A DNA stretch of 64,000 nt from Ceratotherium simum simum (lineage: Eukaryota; Chordata; Mammalia; Perissodactyla; Rhinocerotidae). The position numbers and the translations under genes were made by a program. The DNA lies in NCBI RefSeq assembly GCF_000283155.1, contig NW_004454166.1, positions 7,523,040 through 7,587,039 of the forward strand. Reading direction: 5' to 3'. Under the pieces are notes generated by a model that had not been told where the DNA came from, ran no database searches, and worked only from the letters and a program-made list of their open reading frames with translations. Below, piece after piece: positions 35,631 to 48,224 of the stretch. Position 1 is the first letter of the stretch. Each line of letters opens with the position of its first letter.

Positions 35631-35860
35631 GGGGGGAACTGGCCAGGTGGCATAGCGGTTTATTCGTGTGCTCCACTTTGGCGGCCCGGGTGGTTCGCAG
35701 GTTTGGATCCCAGGCATGGACCAAGGTACCACTTGTCAAACCATGCTGTGGCAGCGTCCCATATAAAGTAGAGGAAGATGGGCATGGATGTTAGCAAAAA
35801 GGGCAGGATTGGCATTGGATGTTAGCTCAGGGCTAATCTTCCTTACCAAAAAAAAAAAAA
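35631..35860 (+). mobile_element. ERE-type SINE, older copy
   Basis: Starts GAACTGGCCAGGTGGCATAG, has box B-like GGTTTGGATCC, CCATGCTGTGGCAGCGTCCC, one and a half tail units and poly(A). AAAAGTATGTTTTT on the left and AAAAGTGTTTTTTT on the right look like a target duplication of about 14 bp with decay. Confidence 0.9.
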
Positions 35861-35879
35861 AAGTGTTTTTTTAGGAAAA

Positions 35880-36775
35880 AAGAATCATATTGGGATTGGG
35901 TACAGAGAAGATACAAGTGTTAGAATAAATATTTTTAATTTCTACACTGTGCACCCTATGTTGTTTAAATTGTTTTCACAGAGCATATACTCAAATTATA
36001 ATTTTAAATTGCAATAATAAAAATAGAAAACAATGCTATTCATTTTCCCATCAATCAAAGATAATCACTGTCAATATTTTAGTATATGTTTTCTCACAAT
36101 TTTCTTTCTATTTTTTTCCCAAGGAAGCTGCTTTGATTATAAAATAATATATGGTTACTGTAAATAATTTGAATGTACTTGCTGTCATTAAGAAGAAAAT
36201 AAAAATCATCTAAAATCTCTTTATACTGATAACCATCAGCAACAATTTGGTGATCATTCATTGAGACATCTCTTTTATTTATGTGTATGCATCCCTCCAC
36301 ACACCCATATATAATTTTTCATAAATCGAATTATGTTATGCATGATAATTTTATCATAACTTTTTAAAATGCATTTCTATTTATGTTTATACAGTGAATA
36401 TGATGCTAAAACACTGTGTAATAAAAATGTCTATGTTATTAAAATGTTGGGTGAATATCAACCATACCCGGATTTAGAGTAGTTGGCAATACCATTCATA
36501 CAAAATAAAAATTCTCAATTTTGCAATAGAGAAAAGTAGGCAATATGACTAAAATTACACAATAAAATTGCGTAGGTCAGATTGATAAATTACAAGAAGA
36601 TTATGGAAGACCAGTGATTTGATATCATCAAGGAAGGCATCAGAGTGGGAGAAAATTGGAGAAATCTGACGGTAATATAAAATGGCCATTTTTTTATACA
36701 GATAATAGATACCAATGCCCCAAAACAGTTGGATTCATAACAGGGTTTCAAGCAAAAGCAAACATGCTGAATATA
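35880..36775. other. Unassigned stretch
   Basis: About 0.9 kb of AT-rich sequence between the SINE and the LTR. I see no gene and no repeat I can name. Confidence 0.5.
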
Positions 36776-36778
36776 GGG

Positions 36779-37467
36779 TGTATTCATTTTCTATTGCTGA
36801 ATATTAAATTACCGCAAATTTTGCAGCTTAAAAGAACACAATTTTATTACCCTGTCGTTTCTGTGGGTCAGGAGTCTGGGCACAGTTTAGCTGGATCCTT
36901 CATTCAAGGTCTCACAAGGCTGACATCAGTGTGTCAGCCTTCTTATCTGGAGGCTTGACTAAGGAAACATCTGTTTGCAAGCTGATTCAGGTTGTTAGCA
37001 GAATTCAGTTCCTTGCAGTTGAAGGTTGAAGACAACATTTTCTTGCAGGCTGTTAGCTGGAGCTCGCTCTCAGATCCTAGAGACTGCCCTTGGATTCTAG
37101 TCACATGGTTCTCTCAAAACCTGGCAGGTTATTTATTCAAGTCCAGCAGGAGAATCTCTGTCACGTCAAGTCTTCCCTGACTCTTTCTATAGCTGATCTC
37201 TAGATTATCTTTTAAAGGGCTCACCTGATTAGGTCAGGCCCACCCAGAATAATGCCCCTTTTGATTAACCTAAAGTCAATATATTAGGGATTTTAATTAT
37301 ATCTACAAAAACCCTAAATCTTTTGCCATATAAGGTTACCAAATCACAGAATCAATATCTCATAATATTCACAATTTTCTCCTAAATTCAAGGGAAGGAG
37401 ATTATGCAGGGTTTGTACATCAGGGGATGGGAGTTTTAGTATTCAACTTAGAATTCTATCTACCATG
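36779..37467 (-). mobile_element. MaLR/ERVL-type LTR, antisense, 5-bp duplication
   Basis: The plus strand begins TGTATTCATTTTCTATTGCT, the mirror of an LTR end, and carries TCAGGAGTCTGGGCACAG, GGTCTCACAAGGCTGACATC, GGCTCACCTGATTAGGTCAG and TTTTGATTAACCTAAAGTCA, which in reverse match a familiar old mammalian LTR. It is flanked by TAGGG at 36774-36778 and 37468-37472; 5 bp fits ERVL/MaLR. A poly(A) signal (AATAAA) lies near the inferred 3' end on the minus strand. The exact subfamily is not assigned. Confidence 0.82.
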
Positions 37468-37799
37468 TAGGGGAAACATAGGAAGGAAAACCTACTTTTA
37501 CTATACTATAGAAAGAAGGCAATTTTAAATGTTTTGGGGTCATATTCTGAAAAGTGTCAAATTTTAAGAAAAAAACAGTTTTTCATATATGTGAGACATA
37601 GTTGTTTTATTACTTTAACCTAGATGTAGTAGTTTAACAGAGAAGTTCATACTATTTGAACTACATTTATAAAGAAGAAAATAAATGTGTAAAATCTGTG
37701 TTAAAAAACCAGCAAAAATTGCTAAAAATTTCTTCTTTTTCTACTTTATAATTTGTAAATTCCTAAATTAGTATTAGTAATCCCTTAATAGGTAGTGGT

Positions 37800-38010
37800 C
37801 TATAATACAGAATCCAGGTCTGGAATGCCTGGGCCTGACTGCTGGCTCTGCCACTTTCATGACCTATGGCTTTGGGCAAAATCTTAACCTTTCTGTACCA
37901 CAGTTTGCAAAATAGTCAATAATGCTACCTACCTTACAATACTGTTCCTAGGACTAAATAAATTAATTATATAAATTACTTAGAACATTATTCACTACTT
38001 ATTAGGTGAC
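37800..38010 (+). mobile_element. MIR SINE
   Basis: TGGAATGCCTGGGCCTGACT, GCTGGCTCTGCCACTTTCAT, CTTTGGGCAAAATCTTAACC and GGACTAAATAAATTAATTAT follow the sense MIR from the box B region to the 3' end. A further antisense MIR scrap (TTAAGTGAAGTTAAGTAATT) lies at about 38110-38185. Confidence 0.85.
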
Positions 38011-38189
38011 ATATAAATACTTCAGATATTATCTTTTGTAGCGTTTTAAAAGTCACTTCACATTGAAATAAGATTTGGAAGAATGTGGTACTGATCTGCT
38101 GATTGCGTAAATCATGAAATTAAGTGAAGTTAAGTAATTAGTTCAAAATTACAGAGTTGAAATTCACTCCTAGGCTGTGTTGTTCATGA

Positions 38190-39025
38190 TGTATTGTTTC
38201 TACTTGGCAGCATTTCATAATCCTTTAAGAGAATACCAGATATATTATGACTCTCAGAGGCTAGATTTTCTTTTTCAATTAATCACTCACTCTGCTGAAT
38301 GACAACTATTTTACAGGGATAAATAAGCTGGTTTATATCCAAGACTATCAATCTGCTGCTCTCATAGAGAAAAGACAATTGGCTGACATAAAATTCTAGA
38401 TGTGCAATATTTCTCCTCATAATCCATTGCAAATTTCCTCTTTATTCGGTCATATAGAATTACAGGAAACAAGTCTGAGCCTAGCTTTTGTTTATAAAGC
38501 TTTGCAGCCCAGGCTCTAAAGGATATTTTGTTTAAATATCTACTTAGAATTTTGTCCACATGTATAAAGTGTGATTTTTATTCCATCATTTTTTTCTGGT
38601 GTGTTAAATTGACTGTTTTGTTTTTTTTTTTTCCCTATGTCTTCAGTAATAGTTTGGGGCAAATTTAATAGAGGTAGAATTGTGGTTACAAGCCAATTGT
38701 ACCTTTAAATTAAAAGGCCCTTATTTCTACTAATCAATATGTTTCATCACTATAAATTCATAAATGTTCAGTATGGACAATTTTAATAAATACAGAAATA
38801 TTTAAATCAAAAAATAAAAATAAATATTGGACTTTATAATGAATCACATCATAATCCATTTGTGGTAAGTAATGAAAGCCACATTTATTTAGCAAAAATG
38901 TTAACGTATCAAACAGCAAATAATATAGAGGGTGATTTTAATCTGCCCTCATTGAGAATTAGTGAAACTGTCTTTCACATATGACCAAAAATAAATGTTT
39001 GGTCCAGCTCAGAACTAATTCTTAT
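38190..39025. other. Unassigned stretch
   Basis: About 0.8 kb, AT-rich. I see nothing that I can assign. Confidence 0.5.
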
Positions 39026-39028
39026 TTT

Positions 39029-39463
39029 GTGTATATGAAAATTAATAAAGGAAAACCTCATTTAAAATGGAGTTAGGAGCCCAGAACCCAGTACCACTTG
39101 AGGTAGATTACAAGAAAGGTAGTCCATTACAGACCCCAACAGGAGCATCAACAGGAAAGAATAATCAATTACAGGAAGAAATGTACATTTCATCAGAACA
39201 GAAGTGGACTCCCCCAGCAACTCAGCCAATGAGAAGCCATCACCACGCTGAACTCTTGCTTTTCTCCAGTGGACTTTCCTTCAAAACAACTCCTCCCAAT
39301 TTCCTCCTTTTTCCCTATAAAGTGACTTTCCTCTCCTTTGATTGTTGGATTTGCCTATGGTTCGCCATTGTATGCACATCCTGAATTGCAATTCTTTGGC
39401 TATTCCTGAATAAACTTGTTTTGCTGGTAAAATAACTTGGCTGTTTTATTTTTAAGGTTGACA
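39029..39463 (+). mobile_element. LTR, probably ERVL-type
   Basis: Contains CAACTCAGCCAATGAGAAGC, a TATA-like CCTATAAAGTGAC, TTGGATTTGCCTATGGTTCG, a poly(A) signal TGAATAAACTTG and the end TTTTATTTTTAAGGTTGACA. The order CAAT-like motif, TATA-like motif and AATAAA is that of a retroviral promoter and poly(A) site. It is homologous to the antisense LTR at 56322-56713. Borders were set by aligning the two copies; no clean duplication was seen. Confidence 0.78.
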
Positions 39464-39612
39464 TGTGCTTCGTATCAATATCTTTTGTAGGCCCTACTGT
39501 GAATACCATCTAGTTTAGAGCTCATAGATCTGAACTGGAATGGCTGTTTCTTTGTGTTTGGGATTTGACGTCAAACTCTCTGGTTGCAGTTGCTCAAATG
39601 GAAGACTTTAAA

Positions 39613-39812
39613 GATTTTATTTATTCATTTTTTTCCCCCCAAAGCCCCAGTAGATAGCTGTATGTCATAGGTTCACATCCTTCTAGTTGCTGCACGTGGG
39701 ACTCGGCCTCGCGTTGGACGGAGAAGCGGTGCCCTGGGGCGCGCCCGGGATCCGAACCCGGGCCGCCAGCATCAGAGCGCGCGCACTTAACCGCCAAGCC
39801 ACGGAGCCGGCC
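39613..39812 (-). mobile_element. ERE-type SINE, young, antisense
   Basis: The minus strand reads GGGCCGGCTCCGTGGCTTGG, box B GGTTCGGATCC, CAACTAGAAGGATGTG, CTGGGGCTTTGGGG and an A-rich tail. A perfect 20-bp duplication flanks it (39593-39612 and 39813-39832, core AAATGGAAGACTTTAAA). CpG content is high, as in recent copies. A 95-codon open frame crossing it (39687-39974) is incidental. Confidence 0.97.
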
Positions 39813-40097
39813 CTCAAATGGAAGACTTTAAATATAGCGCCTGCACTGATTGTATTTCTCTGTCTGGGCTATATATTCCTCCTGTTGCTGGCCTTTAATC
39901 TTATCTCACTCCTTCACTTGCCTTGTCCTGAGCTACTCAAAATCACACAATTAACTAAAAACAGTATTTACTGATATAAGCAATTGTTTTGACTCCCCCA
40001 TATTTAACTTTCTTAATACTGCTATTCATTTTGAACTACTAATTATAATTGAGTGAATATTAAAAAAAAAAAAGAAAGCTGAGATCACCAATGAATG

Positions 40098-40145
40098 ATG
40101 CCTGTCTTCCCTGTAGGTACTCAATAAATATTTCTTGACTAAAAA
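40098..40145 (+). mobile_element. L2 LINE, terminal scrap
   Basis: TAGGTACTCAATAAATATTT followed by CTTGACTAAA matches the final bases of sense L2 (GTAGGCGCTCAATAAATGTT). Confidence 0.5.
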
Positions 40146-40149
40146 ACAT

Positions 40150-41175
40150 AAAGCTATTTTCCCACTAGATATTTGTTTCATTTGAAGGCCAATGATGAAA
40201 GTCAGTAATATATATTTTCTAAGCTTATACTTTGAACTGATGTTTCATTAAAATTTTCAGTCACAAAGAATTGCTTAATTGTGTAGTAGGGCCATACTCA
40301 AGATATCCAATTACATTTTCTCCAATTAACTTTTACTAGCTGATGTTTACAAGTAATTTAGGTGAAATTAGGTGTGAAGGTTAAATTACTGTAGCAATCA
40401 GAGGTGTATTTAAGTGGTAGAATGTAGAGAAGGAACTACTTGTTCTTATAAATATGCATGTTAACACCACTGCCCTTAGGATATAACATCAACCCTCCCC
40501 ACTTAATGCTAGTAATAAATCTCTATGTGCCATTGCTTTAGAATGTAAAACTCCAAGATGTATACTCATCCATTTAAACAAATTAGCTTTCCATAAACTG
40601 ATTTTTAAACTATGCCCTTTAAAACAACACTTCATTTATTTGCTGATATTCTCCAATCTATCTTTTTTGCTGTAACATTTTTGAAATTCGTACCTAAACT
40701 TCCAACTAATTATTACTAACTTTTCCGTTAAAAGTGTCCCTCAGAATTTTCTAAATTGAGCTTTATCAGTCTCCAATATAACTTTACTTTCTCATAAATT
40801 CTTGATTTACATGTAGAGTGTTGCCCTCTTCTAAAACACAAATTTTATTTATCCCCGTTCCCCACCCCCAACTTCCTTAATTGGCCCCTAAAATCTATTT
40901 TTTCAATTACAAGAAAAAAATTTGTTTCTCCAATTCATCTCCCAGAGAATTTATTAGAACCTATTTTAGGAATAATTTAGTAGTGCTAATTTTTTAAAAA
41001 GTAAAAAATGCAAATAAGTCCCAGCAAAATAAAAATGGTCTCCAATCCCATAACTTGGAATTACTTGTCATTAGAATGTTCATGTATAAACTCTGGTTTC
41101 TTACATGCTGTCAAAAACATATTTAACAACATATCATTCAGCATGCTCAGTTTATTCTAGTTTTAGGGCTTCTGT
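40150..41175. other. Unassigned stretch
   Basis: About 1 kb of AT-rich sequence with no gene or repeat I can name. Confidence 0.45.
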
Positions 41176-41179
41176 ACTA

Positions 41180-43110
41180 GTTGTTTTGTTCTCCCTGGAC
41201 AGTTCTTTTAATTTATCTGCATTGTTATATCTGAAGTGTGTTTTTTGTACATATCATGTAAGTGGATCAAATTTTTTTCCATTCTGATAATCTCTGTCTC
41301 TTATTAGCATGTTTAGACTGTTTACATTTAATGTAATTACTGATATGTGTGGATTTAGATCTACTATATATTTTTGTTTGTTTGTTTTCCACTTGTCTTC
41401 TTTATTTCTCTCTTTCCCCCTTTTTGAGAGGAAAATATTATTTGACTTTTTTCTAGTATTATGTTTTAACTTTATTATGATTTTGACTATATAATTTTTT
41501 TTCCTTGCAGTTGCTCTAGGAATTACAAAAGACACAGTTAGCCTTTCATGGTCTACTAAGCATCAGTACCTTAAAACTTCAATTATGATGTAGAAACCTG
41601 ACCACCATATGGGGCAATTCATGCCATAGTTGTCTTATATATTACATATATACACATAGAAAACTCCAGCAGATGTTATAATTTTTGCTTTCAACCATCA
41701 GAAAAATTTTAAAGAACTCAATGAGAGAAGAATAGTCTCTTATGTTTACCAGGATGTTTACCATTTTTGTTGTTCTTTCTTTCGCAGTGTCATTGCTCTT
41801 TAGTCTGAAGAACTTCCTTTAGAAAATATTTTTAGAGCAAATCTGTTGACTATGAATTGTCTTAGTTGTCCTTCATCTGAGGATGTCATTATTTCACTTT
41901 CATTCCTAAAGGATATTATTACTGAATATAGAATCATAGATTTATGGGTTTTTTCTTTCAAGCCTTTAAAATGTTGGACCACATCCTTCTAAGCCCCACA
42001 ATTTCTGATGAGAAATATGCAGTCATTTGAATCATTGGTCTCCGGTAGGTATGATTCATTTTTTTTCCTCTGGCTGCTTTCAAGATTTTATCTTTGTCTT
42101 TAGTTTCTCAACTTTGATTATAAGGTATCTAGCTCTGCATTTCTTTAGATGTATTCAGTTGAGGTTCACTCAGCCTCTTGAAGCTCAAAGTTTATTTCCA
42201 TTTCCAACCCTGCAAAGTTTTTGGCCTTTATTTCTTCAAGTAATTTTTTAGAATTGTACTCTTTCTGCTCTACTTCTGAGATTCCATTTATAAGAATTTT
42301 AGACCTTTTGTTATTGTCTCATAGGTAAATGAGGATTTTTTTCTTTTTTTCCTAATCTTTTTTTTCTCTCTATGTTCAGAGAGGATAATTTCTTTTGATC
42401 TATTTTGAAGTTCATTGACTCTTTCTTCTGCCATGTCTATTCTGCTATTAAGTCCATCCAGTGAGTTTTTTATTTTAGTTATTGTATTTTTCAGCTGTAA
42501 ATTTCCACTTGGTTCTTCTTTATATCTTCTATTTCTTTGTTGAAACATTCTATTTAGCATTTGTGGTAGGAGTGTTCCTGGTTGCTAATCTGAACATTTG
42601 TATATGCTTTAAAGTATCTGTGAGGTCTGTGTTGGTGTCTGTTGATTACCTTTACCTATATGAACAGAAGTGTATGTGGTGCTTCATATGCCAAATAATT
42701 TTGGATTGTATTCTGGACATTTTGAGTATTATGCTGTGAGACTCTGGGTTTTGTTTAAATCTTATGGAAAATGTTTTTATTTTTATTTATGCAGGCAATA
42801 CAGCCTGGTTATATCCAGGACACAAGTACCAACCCACCATCCTTTGGCTGTGGTTTCAACGTTGTTCAGTTGTCAAAGCCTTTGTAGAGCTCTTCAAATC
42901 TGTCCTGGATGTGTTCCACCTAGCAATCAGAGACCTCAAGATGACTAATCTCTTAGTTCAGTTTCTCAAAGTCTTTAGTGTGCTTATTAGGATCACATCC
43001 ATGCATGCATACCTTAGAGGTGAGCCCCAGAGTTCATAACCTCTATGGTCTGGATTTCCTGACCTCGTCCCTCTCTGTGATCTGTATGGTAGCTTCTGGT
43101 TTCCTGGGGC
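41180..43110 (-). mobile_element. Old L1/HAL1, start of ORF2, ORF1 and 5' UTR, antisense
   Basis: Minus-strand translation at 41254-41535 contains ISVITLNVNSLN, the typical start of the L1 ORF2 endonuclease. At 42288-42560 it contains SLDGLNSRIDMAEERVNELQ, the coiled coil of L1 ORF1. Between them lies diverged ORF1 C-terminal sequence (CTTTCAAGATTTTATCTTTG in antisense). The end near 43110 is inferred 5' UTR. Multiple stops are present. Confidence 0.85.
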
Positions 43111-43114
43111 TCCC

Positions 43115-43885
43115 CTTTCTAGTCCTTTGAACAGAAACTTATGACTTCTAAGTTGTGGAAAGACAGAGATAAAAAATCAAGGAGATGGGGGAGGTTAACT
43201 GAACCTTCTTGAAATGGTAGCTCCACTCAATGGAAAGGAAGTTTCCTTTTCCTCAGAGTTTGGCTCCTCTGGGTTCTCATTCCTGGATGCTGCCCCCATA
43301 GCATGAGATTGCTTAGGGCTGGGGAATGAAAGAACAGAGAAAAATAATAAAGAAGGAAGGGAGGGAGGGAGGCAAGGAGGGAATCAGGAAATTTCTGCAC
43401 TCTCTTCTTCATTAGAAGTTTTACTTCCAGCAACTCAGCCAGAGCTAGAGGGCTTTACTTACAGCTCTCTCTGTACCTCTCTACTCACTTCTGATTTCCT
43501 GATTTCAGTCCTTTCAAGTTGGAGTAGGATGGGGGCTACTGGAAGGAAAAAAAAAAATAGTAAACTCACATCCGGTTTGGTGGTACTTCAAAACCTAGTG
43601 TTCTTCCTTGATCCCTCTGCTCCTGTTTATTTTTCAGAGTCCTCAAATTACTGTCCTATTCATTCTGTCAGGTTTTCTATTTATGACAAGGTGAAATGTG
43701 CTTACTCTATTATTGAGAACCAGCCTTCTCTGGATTAGCAGAACTAACTAGTCTTAAAGTCTCTTTCCAAAAGTCAACCCCAACAATGAGGCCCTCACCT
43801 CTCAACTAGTCATCTTTTCAGAATATTTTTCTTCCATTCATATTGTTTTATTTTTGCATAGCTTTTAATCACTATATTATAATTT
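43115..43885. other. Unassigned stretch with a small GGGA run
   Basis: About 0.8 kb. A (GGGA)n-like purine run lies at about 43350-43382. No gene or named transposon was recognised. Confidence 0.45.
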
Positions 43886-43889
43886 ATCT

Positions 43890-44060
43890 ATTTATTGAGC
43901 ATCTACCTTATCTCACCAAGATATAAATTCCATACAATCACTGTACAAGACAACATCTATGTACTCATTCACATTATCTTTTTCATTTACCACTTATCTT
44001 CAGCTCCTGGATTTGATAGGTGCCTAATAAACTTTTGTTAAATTAAACATTGAATGTCAT
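43890..44060 (+). mobile_element. L2 LINE, 3' end fragment
   Basis: ATTTATTGAGCATCTACCTT is unusual for sense L2, but TATCTTCAGCTCCTGGATTT and ATAGGTGCCTAATAAACTTT at the right end match its last 60 bases. Treat as tentative. Confidence 0.45.
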
Positions 44061-44064
44061 TACA

Positions 44065-45705
44065 TATTTCCCTAACACATTATTTCACTTTAGGCATAAC
44101 ATTTTACTCTTATGAAGGTACAAAAAGTTGAATATATGGCTATGATTGCAAAGAAAAAACAATATTCATTTTTCTCACCTTTTTTTCTGTACTACCTGTG
44201 TACAGGCAATAGAATGAGCTTGATACATACTTAATCAGAAAATCATTTTAAGTAGTTTCCAATATTAACACATTAAATATATTAATATTTTAATATTAAA
44301 ATATAAAATTAAAATATTATAAACAGTATGATGCTAAATCAAATGTGAAGTTTTAATTTAAAATACAAAATTTGATTATCAGTTGGTTGTGAACATTTCT
44401 TTTATTCCAGTGTGCACTGCATAATATCATCTGTTTCCTTTAATAATGACATTTTCACTCTCTACATGCCCACTCTGCTCTCTTACTATGATCAGCATTC
44501 TCTTCGCCAGCCATGTTCTCTCTAAGATAATATGATAAGGGAAACATTTTATTCAGTTACCTTTGATAGAAATGGTCACTTGGTTGAGTATTAAAATAAA
44601 TTCTTAAGTACCTCTTTTTTCGCACAGTATATATTGCAGTTATAGAAGTATTACACCAGACCCTCTTCTCTGACAACCAAAAACTTTTTATTGGCTCATC
44701 TAAAATGTTTGTCAACTTCCTTTTTTGTTAAAATAACTTATTTTCCACCTTTCCCTAGCCATCATGCAAACAGGCCTTTAAAGACCTAACACACAGGCAG
44801 CCAGACCTGCCAGGCAGTCTGAATCCTAGCAGTAAACTCAGCTTCAGTTAAAGCCACGTCTCTCCTCCCCTTCTCCCTCCAGATCTTCTCCCCTGACACC
44901 AACGTGATAGTAATAACCAAGAGTTGGTGAATTCAATGAAATTATTATCCAAATATTCAACATGAAATCCAAAAGTTAGACAGACAGAAAAAAAAAGGAT
45001 TTTTGTTACATTCTGGTTAAGATCAACTTCTTATTCATCTTGACTAATTTCAAGGTTTGGGATTAACTAGAGAAAATACATTAATAATTAAGTGCTCTAT
45101 ATATCTTTAATTCTATGTTTTTAGAATAAGTTCTTTATAAGATTATTCTGAGAGGAATGAACTTCATATAATTTGTTTGAATACATCGTATGTGGAAATC
45201 CTTTGGAAATTTTAAGGACTACACAGATGCAAGAATTATTATTTTTACATATTTTTATGACAAATTCAGACAAAAAACTATAGAAAGAACATGGGGGGTA
45301 ATAGAAGTCTTCAGTAAAATAAGAGATTATATCAAAGAATCTAATACATTTTACTTTTGGAAAAAAAACAGGAATATTTTTATAATCTCTAGACCATTAA
45401 ACATGGAGTTAGTTTGGGGCATAATCATAAACGATGTTTACAAAGGGTAAAATTGAGAAAAACTAGAAGAGAACCTAAGCAAGTTATAGGAATACGACTT
45501 ATCAAGCTAGTCTTGTTTCTGTCATTCATGAGGTTATATGTTACTGATTTGAAAATACAAAATAAATATTTTGTCCAGACTACAGCAAATAATTTGACAA
45601 AGTCTCTCATTATATCCATGTTTAAAAGGTGGAGCTTTATAAACTATATCCCAGGGAAATTCAGTGTATTGGCAAGCCCAGATCATTGTCTGTCTCCAGA
45701 TGAGA
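44065..45705. other. Unassigned AT-rich stretch
   Basis: About 1.6 kb. An AT-rich inverted repeat (20-bp palindrome centred near 44296) is present. An open frame of 211 codons starts at 45414 and runs into the LTR that begins at 45714; its two halves have different origins, so I do not call it a gene. Confidence 0.45.
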
Positions 45706-45713
45706 AACTGTTG

Positions 45714-46213
45714 CGTCACCAACTAAGTGCCTCAAGAAACACAAAGGTGGGTTTGGAAGCAGTTAACTATTTTTCCAAGTTGTTTCTTTTCCTTTGTATG
45801 TTAAGGAGATGTAACCACCAACATCCTGAAACTGACCAAGTGAGAAACTCAAGGGAGATGGAACCACTAACCATCATGAGACTGACCAAGCCTCACCATA
45901 AGAGCCATGCCCATGACCTGTGCCTTATTTTTAATACAAAGATCTCTCCAGGAGGAGCTTGGGCCTCATTATGTCGAAATATGTTCTCCAACAGAGCCTG
46001 TGCAAGCGAATACCCGCCTCTCCCTTTTGAATATTCATTCCCCAACTGAAATAAAAGTCCCTGCTTTCCTTTGTTGGGGGACGCCATGACTTTGGAAATG
46101 ATTCCTCATGGCTTTCTATTTGCTGCAAATACACTTTACTTTGTGAGACAACTTCCACTGGTGTAGAGTCTTCTTTAACTCCCCAGGAGGTGAGCCTACT
46201 TGGTTTGGTAACA
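45714..46213 (+). mobile_element. Class I-type solo LTR with GTTG target duplication
   Basis: Begins CGTCACCAACTAAGTGCCTC (the first T of TG is mutated to C) and ends GGTTTGGTAACA, between GTTG at 45710-45713 and 46214-46217. It is homologous to the LTR at 29654-30091. This copy has an intact poly(A) signal (AATAAAAGTCC). It carries a local duplication: about 36 bases at 45805-45840 recur with differences at 45854-45890. No internal retroviral sequence is attached. Confidence 0.9.
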
Positions 46214-46259
46214 GTTGCAGATCCACAAAACCAATTTACCACTCCCTCTGCACTTTTTT

Positions 46260-47205
46260 ATCTTGGCTTTTCTGTTATGAGGCCTCCTGTCATTAGCAGA
46301 TGAAACACAGGCTGTGGAGATTTCACTCTTTTCTTTAAAGAGTTTCTTTTCAGCTCTCTAGGCTCCCATTCATTTAGCCCCAGGATTCATTAAAAAACTT
46401 ACGGAGAAAGCTGTCCATGTTGCCCCTGGGCCTTCAAGTCTTGAACTTGTTACTTTATTTCCTACCCATCAAAAACTTTGCTGGTTTCTCTGTTCTCCAC
46501 GAGAGCTAAGCCAAATCTACAGCTTGCAACAAGAGTGAGTAAATGTCTCCCAGGAAAAAAGAGATTGGAAATCGTGAGTTCATTTCTGAGGGCTGCTTTC
46601 CACTGTGAAATTTTCGTCCCTCTACTCCTTGTTGCTTTCACAGTTCTCTCAGGCCTTTAAAAATGTGATTTTGTAATTTCTCCACTGTTTTTCAGTTCTT
46701 ATCATTAACTGAATTGACCTTCCACATTTTATTACATCATAGCTGGAAGTGGAAATTGGAGTTCTCTCTTAATAATGGAAAAAATTAATGCCTTTTGGTA
46801 AAACTGAAGTGAAGATCTCTTTTATTTGACAATAACATCAAAAGATAGTTGACAAGTGAAATGTAAAATATGCAAATACATGTTTCTATGATTAAATTCA
46901 CCAATTTATTTTCAGCAAAACATCATTTATCGTATTAAATTAATAGCTCAATTTTGAATCAAGAATAGTTTCATGAAGCATAACTGCATTTTGTTCAAAA
47001 GATAATATAGAAGAAACATTGATATAAATCAGAAGATAAACTGAAACATTGAAAAAATATTTATATATATATTTCTGGAAGACAGTACTAGTTTTACTTA
47101 TTCCTCAGTTTTAATATTCCATCTTTTGAATGCTTGTAATACCTTATTTTCATCTTTCTTATGTTTTCCTTAGTAAAGAATGCATATATTAGGATATATT
47201 CAAAT
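46260..47205. other. Mostly unassigned, possible antisense L1 scrap
   Basis: TTCTCTCAGGCCTTTAAAAA near 46640 resembles an old antisense L1/HAL1 5' region, but I could not follow it far. The rest is AT-rich and unassigned. Confidence 0.3.
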
Positions 47206-47209
47206 TATT

Positions 47210-47325
47210 TGTATATGTCATCTCCACATATAAGAATATGAGTTCCATGAGGAGAAGATTCTAATAGATTCATCTTTTTTTCTCCATTGCACCTATCACA
47301 GTGTCTAATAAATAATAACAGAGAG
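47210..47325 (+). mobile_element. L2 LINE, 3' end fragment
   Basis: ATATGAGTTCCATGAGGAGA, then CCATTGCACCTATCACAGTG and TCTAATAAATAATAA match the sense L2 terminal region (GTAAGCTCCATGAGGGCAG through CAGTGCCTGGCACATAG). Confidence 0.6.
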
Positions 47326-47580
47326 AAGAGAAAACAAACATTTACTGAGTATCTACTCTTCTTCACTTGCTGGACATTTTACATATATAATGCCATTGTC
47401 TTACAATGTTTCTAAAAGATAGTTATTATTTCTATTTCATATATTCTGAAACAATGATCAGAGAGTTTAGGTAATTATGCACAGTAACACAACTACTATC
47501 AGGTGCAGTTGCTACTCTAAAACTAAGTTCGTTTGGCTCTAAAATCTTTTGTCTACACTATACTCTACGCTGTTCAAACA
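47326..47580 (-). mobile_element. MIR SINE, antisense
   Basis: CATTTACTGAGTATCTACTC, GGACATTTTACATATATAAT, AGATAGTTATTATTTCTATT, GAGAGTTTAGGTAATTATGC and AACACAACTACTATCAGGTG are the antisense MIR in order. A second antisense MIR piece (GAGACAGAGGTTCAGAGAGA) lies at about 47745-47830. Confidence 0.78.
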
Positions 47581-48224
47581 GTGGATATTGAATATATGTT
47601 TGGTAGAGGAATGAAAGAATAAATTATGTGATAAAGAAACAAAGTAAAATATATGTAATTTAGAATACGACCTTTAACATTCTGTTTATATTTAGTTGTT
47701 TAACGCTCACGTTTCCTGGGGCAATATTTTTCCATATAGTATAGATGAAGAGACAGAGGTTCAGAGAGATTAAATTATTTGTCTGATATGGGACAGCTGG
47801 TATGTAGTTTGGAAGAATTCTTGGCTGAGCTACTTGCAGATAGTGCAATTCACTCTTTAAATATAATATCTCAATAATTTGGAGTAAATTTTAAGAAGGC
47901 TAGTCTTAAATACTGAAATGTCATTTTTTTTTTAGTATTTAAGTGTTCAATTTACTAAACCATTCTTTTAAATAGTATAAAGTCCTATTACAAGTGTTTT
48001 TTTTTCCCTATTAATTTGCTAAGCAAAATCTCTCTTTATAGATAAATGCAAATGCTATTGGATAATTTCTTTAAGCTATCACACATCCAAATTAGTGATT
48101 CTGCTTTTAAAATTTATCTAGTTCCTTTTTCAAAATATGTAAATAATTATAAGAATATATTTGTAATTCGTTAGCAAAAAATAGTAAAGTTGGAAATGCT
48201 GCTTCATCTTTTCCTTTAGCCGAA

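Noticed and set aside
45414..46049. 211-codon open frame, the longest in the window
   Set aside because: The left half is in unassigned AT-rich DNA and the right half is inside the solo LTR starting at 45714. No domain, and the two parts have different origins.
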